From an uncultured Paracoccaceae bacterium (GTDB lineage Bacteria > Pseudomonadota > Alphaproteobacteria > Rhodobacterales > Rhodobacteraceae), in the NCBI GenBank assembly GCA_937907485.1, contig CALESR010000096.1:1-27398 (forward strand): DNA of 27,398 nucleotides, read 5' to 3'. Both the position numbers and the translations under genes were made by a program. Below are positions 24,825 through 27,398 of this stretch, in pieces; within the stretch, counting starts at the first letter, position 1; the number at the start of each line of letters is the position of its first letter. The notes under the pieces are model-generated. The model was not told the origin of the DNA. It saw nothing but the letters and a program-made list of their open reading frames with translations, and ran no database searches.

Positions 24825-24853
24825 TTGTGAAATATTCTTGCGCGGGCTATGCA
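24825..24853 (+). promoter_or_regulatory. Possible promoter for pntAB
   Basis: TTGTGA (24825-24830) and TATGCA (24848-24853) are separated by 17 bases, about 60 bases before the pntA start. The -10 is a weak match, so this is tentative. Confidence 0.3.
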
Positions 24854-24912
24854 GCGGCAGCCAGAGTTACCGGGCAGCGCGAGCGCCCGGCCCTTGCAAC
24901 GGAGGACCAAGC

Positions 24913-26487
24913 GTGAAGATCGGGGCACCGAGAGAGATTTTCCCGGGCGAGAACCGGGTCGCCATGACGCCCGACTCGGCGTTGCTGCTGCAAAAGCTGG
25001 GCCATAGCTGCCTGATCGAGGCCGGAGCGGGTGCCGCTGCCGGATTCGAGGACAGCGCCTATGCCGCGGCGGGGGTGCAGATTGTCGAGGGGGCCGAGGC
25101 CCTGTTCAACAGCGCCGACGTCGTGGTCAAGGTGCGCGAGGCCACCAGCGACGAGATGGCACGCCTGCGCGAAGGCCAGACGTTGATCGCCTTTTTCTGG
25201 CCCGCCCAGAACCCAGACATGCTGGAACTCGCCAAGGCGCGCGGCGCCTCGGTGATCGCCATGGACATGGTGCCGCGTATCAGCCGGGCGCAAAAGATGG
25301 ACGCGCTGTCCTCGATGGCCAATATCGCCGGCTACCGCGCGGTGATCGAGGCCGGGAATAACTTCGGCCGCTTCTTCACTGGTCAGGTGACGGCAGCGGG
25401 CAAGGTTCCGCCGGCCCGCGTGCTGGTGGTGGGCGCCGGTGTGGCCGGTCTGGCCGCCATCGGCACCTCGACCGCACTGGGGGCGATCACGCTGGCCTTC
25501 GACGTGCGCCCGGAAGTGGCCGAGCAGATCGAATCCATGGGCGCCGAGTTCGTCTATCTGGATTTTGCCGAAAAGGCCCAGGACGGGGCTGCGACCGGAG
25601 GCTATGCCGCCCCCTCCAGCCCCGAATTCCGCGAAGCGCAGCTGAAGAAATTCCGCGAACTCGCGCCCAATATCGACATCGTCATTACCACTGCCCTGAT
25701 CCCCGGCCGCCCGGCACCAAAGCTGTGGACTGAGGACATGGTCGCCCTGATGAAGCGCGGCTCGGTCATCGTTGACCTCGCGGCCGAGCGTGGCGGCAAC
25801 TGTGATCTGACGGTCAAGGACGAAAAGATCGTCACGCCGAACGGTGTCACCATCGTTGGCTATACCGATTTCCCCAGCCGGATGGCGGCACAGGCGTCGT
25901 CGCTGTATTCCAACAACATCCGCCACATGCTGACGGACTTGACGCCGAAAAAAGACGGCATCCTGTTCCACAACATGGAGGATGACGTGATCCGCGGCGC
26001 GACCGTGGCGCATCAGGGCGCGGTGACCTTCCCACCGCCGCCGCCCAAGGTCGCGGCGATCGCGGCGCAAAAGCCCAAGGAAAAGGCCAAGGATCTGACG
26101 CCCGCCGAAAAACGCGCGCAGGAAGTGGCCGCGTTCAAGGCACAGACACGCTCGCAGGTCAGCTTGCTGGCCGTCGGCGGTGGTCTTCTTCTGCTGGCCG
26201 GTTTCTTCGCCCCGGCCAGTTTCATGTCGCATTTCATCGTCTTCGTACTGTCGGTCTATGTCGGCTTTCAGGTGATCTGGAGCGTCTCGCATTCGTTGCA
26301 TACGCCCCTGATGGCGGTGACCAACGCGATTTCGTCGATCATCATCCTGGGCGCGCTGATGCAGATTGGCTCGGGGTCGTGGCTGGTGATGATCCTTGCG
26401 GCGCTGTCGGTCTTCATGGCCGGAATCAACATCTTCGGTGGCTTCATGGTCACCCGGCGCATGCTCGCCATGTTCCAGAAGTCGTAA
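24913..26487 (+). CDS. pntA: NAD(P) transhydrogenase subunit alpha
   Basis: A 524-residue subunit of the proton-translocating transhydrogenase, which drives NADP+ reduction by NADH with the proton gradient. It starts with GTG at 24913, seven bases after GGAGG; the mature N-terminus KIGAPREIFPGENRVAMTP is the family start. The NAD-binding domain has GAGVAG (174-179) and MAAQASSLYSNNI. A Pro/Lys/Ala-rich linker (about 375-410) leads to the membrane part, with about four hydrophobic segments from about 418 to 515. This is the undivided alpha subunit, unlike species where it is split in two genes. pntB follows after 13 bp. Confidence 0.96.
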   Translation: MKIGAPREIFPGENRVAMTPDSALLLQKLGHSCLIEAGAGAAAGFEDSAYAAAGVQIVEGAEALFNSADVVVKVREATSDEMARLREGQTLIAFFWPAQNPDMLELAKARGASVIAMDMVPRISRAQKMDALSSMANIAGYRAVIEAGNNFGRFFTGQVTAAGKVPPARVLVVGAGVAGLAAIGTSTALGAITLAFDVRPEVAEQIESMGAEFVYLDFAEKAQDGAATGGYAAPSSPEFREAQLKKFRELAPNIDIVITTALIPGRPAPKLWTEDMVALMKRGSVIVDLAAERGGNCDLTVKDEKIVTPNGVTIVGYTDFPSRMAAQASSLYSNNIRHMLTDLTPKKDGILFHNMEDDVIRGATVAHQGAVTFPPPPPKVAAIAAQKPKEKAKDLTPAEKRAQEVAAFKAQTRSQVSLLAVGGGLLLLAGFFAPASFMSHFIVFVLSVYVGFQVIWSVSHSLHTPLMAVTNAISSIIILGALMQIGSGSWLVMILAALSVFMAGINIFGGFMVTRRMLAMFQKS

Positions 26488-26500
26488 GGGAGAGGTCGCC

Positions 26501-27398
26501 ATGGAATACGGTTTCACCACGGCCGCCTATGTCGTTGCGGCGGTTCTGTTTATCCAGTCTCTGGGTGGGCTTTCTGGCCAAGAAAGCGCCAAGCGCGCGG
26601 TCTGGTATGGCATTGTCGGCATGGCGCTGGCGGTTGCTGCCACGCTTTACGGCCCTGGCGCGGGCAATTGGGTGCTGTCGCTGGTGATGATCTCGCTCGG
26701 CGGTGCTATAGGCTGGGTCGTCGCGCAGCGCGTGCAGATGACCGAGATGCCGCAACTGGTCGCGGCGATGCACTCGCTGGTCGGTCTGGCCGCGGTGTTC
26801 ATCGGGTTCAACGCGCAGTTCGAGATGGTCAATGTCGCAGGCGTGCTGGCCGAAGCACCGGGCACGCTGCGCGGCGTGGGCCTTCAAGCCTGGTTGCATG
26901 AACAGGGCCTTGGCGCCTTTGCGATGAAGGTGGTCGAGAAGTCCGCCGCCGAACTGTCAGTGTTGAAAATCGAGGTGTTCCTCGGCGTCTTCATCGGTGC
27001 TGTCACTTTTACCGGCTCGGTTGTCGCCTATGGCAAACTGGCGGGCAAGCTGACCTCGACGGCGACCAAGCTTCCGGGCGGCCACATGCTGAACGCCGGT
27101 GCTGCGCTGCTGTCGGTGCTGCTTCTGGTGCTGTACTTCCAAGGCTACGGCACCTGGACGCTGCTGTTGATGACTCTGCTGGCCTTCTTCATCGGCTATC
27201 ACCTCATCATGGGCATCGGCGGCGCCGACATGCCGGTGGTGGTTTCCATGCTCAACAGCTATTCGGGCTGGGCAGCGGCGGCGATCGGCTTTTCGCTGTC
27301 GAACGACCTCCTGATCGTTGTCGGCGCGCTGGTCGGCTCTTCAGGCGCGATCCTGTCCTACATCATGTGCAAGGCGATGAACCGCTCGTTCATCTCGG
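26501..27398 (+). CDS. pntB: NAD(P) transhydrogenase subunit beta (3' end outside window)
   Basis: The first 299 codons, plus one base, of the beta subunit; the frame is open to the window edge. MEYGFTTAAYVVAAVLFI starts the first of about eight or nine membrane helices. MPQLVAAMHSLVGLAAVFIG carries the conserved histidine of the proton path, and GIGGADMPVVVSMLNSYSGWAAAAIGF is a strongly conserved signature. The NADP-binding domain is beyond the window. GGGAGAGG precedes the ATG, 13 bp after pntA. Confidence 0.96.
   Translation, partial: MEYGFTTAAYVVAAVLFIQSLGGLSGQESAKRAVWYGIVGMALAVAATLYGPGAGNWVLSLVMISLGGAIGWVVAQRVQMTEMPQLVAAMHSLVGLAAVFIGFNAQFEMVNVAGVLAEAPGTLRGVGLQAWLHEQGLGAFAMKVVEKSAAELSVLKIEVFLGVFIGAVTFTGSVVAYGKLAGKLTSTATKLPGGHMLNAGAALLSVLLLVLYFQGYGTWTLLLMTLLAFFIGYHLIMGIGGADMPVVVSMLNSYSGWAAAAIGFSLSNDLLIVVGALVGSSGAILSYIMCKAMNRSFIS

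Noticed and set aside
24847..26520. 557-codon minus-strand open frame opposite pntA
   Set aside because: It is a shadow of pntA with a biased composition and no domain.

Overview
The window looks like chromosomal DNA of a high-GC alphaproteobacterium, most likely a member of the Rhodobacterales (Rhodobacteraceae/Paracoccaceae). The signs are a lysis pair of the gene-transfer-agent type, System I cytochrome c maturation genes, an fnr-type box, a pntA of 524 codons with a GTG start, and an intergenic 'ctccaaatatcc' plus G-rich hairpin element that is common in this order. No tRNA, rRNA, CRISPR array or insertion sequence was seen. No stretch over 300 bases lacks a gene.

Region 1 (1-7195) holds a LysR regulator, cut by the window edge, divergent from a large fused indolepyruvate:ferredoxin oxidoreductase. 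A lysophospholipid-acyltransferase-like protein, glutamate racemase (murI) and N-acetyl-gamma-glutamyl-phosphate reductase (argC) follow. Region 2 (7212-12314) is a cytochrome c maturation block, ccmE...ccmF-ccmH. It is interrupted between ccmE and ccmF by an endolysin and a holin of the gene-transfer-agent kind, and it ends with a PaaG-like crotonase. Region 3 (12425-14490) is clpP-clpX with a strong terminator.

Region 4 (14490-23758) is the accessory and most interesting part. A tightly packed minus-strand operon encodes a dimethylarginine-dimethylaminohydrolase-fold hydrolase, a TetR regulator, an AruH-like arginine aminotransferase and an AruI-like 5-guanidino-2-oxopentanoate decarboxylase. 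Divergent from it lie a HisJ/ArgT-type basic amino acid binding protein and two permeases, with no ATPase gene alongside. Next come a minus-strand pair (class III aminotransferase and a DUF3237 protein) and a divergent NsrR-like Rrf2 regulator. I read this as a locus for uptake and transamination-based breakdown of arginine or a related guanidino compound. Its two divergent promoter regions share the motif GCAATTATGC. In the first, the motif forms a perfect palindrome overlapping both candidate -10 boxes. In the second, it overlaps the -10 of a promoter whose FNR box sits at exactly -41.5.

Region 5 (23774-27398) is polyphosphate kinase 2 on the minus strand, then pntA and a truncated pntB (proton-translocating transhydrogenase) on the plus strand.

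Other notable observations are a hairpin that would hide the endolysin Shine-Dalgarno sequence and an N-terminal segment of about 38% GC in the second permease. All functional names rest on reading protein motifs by eye; no database search was run.
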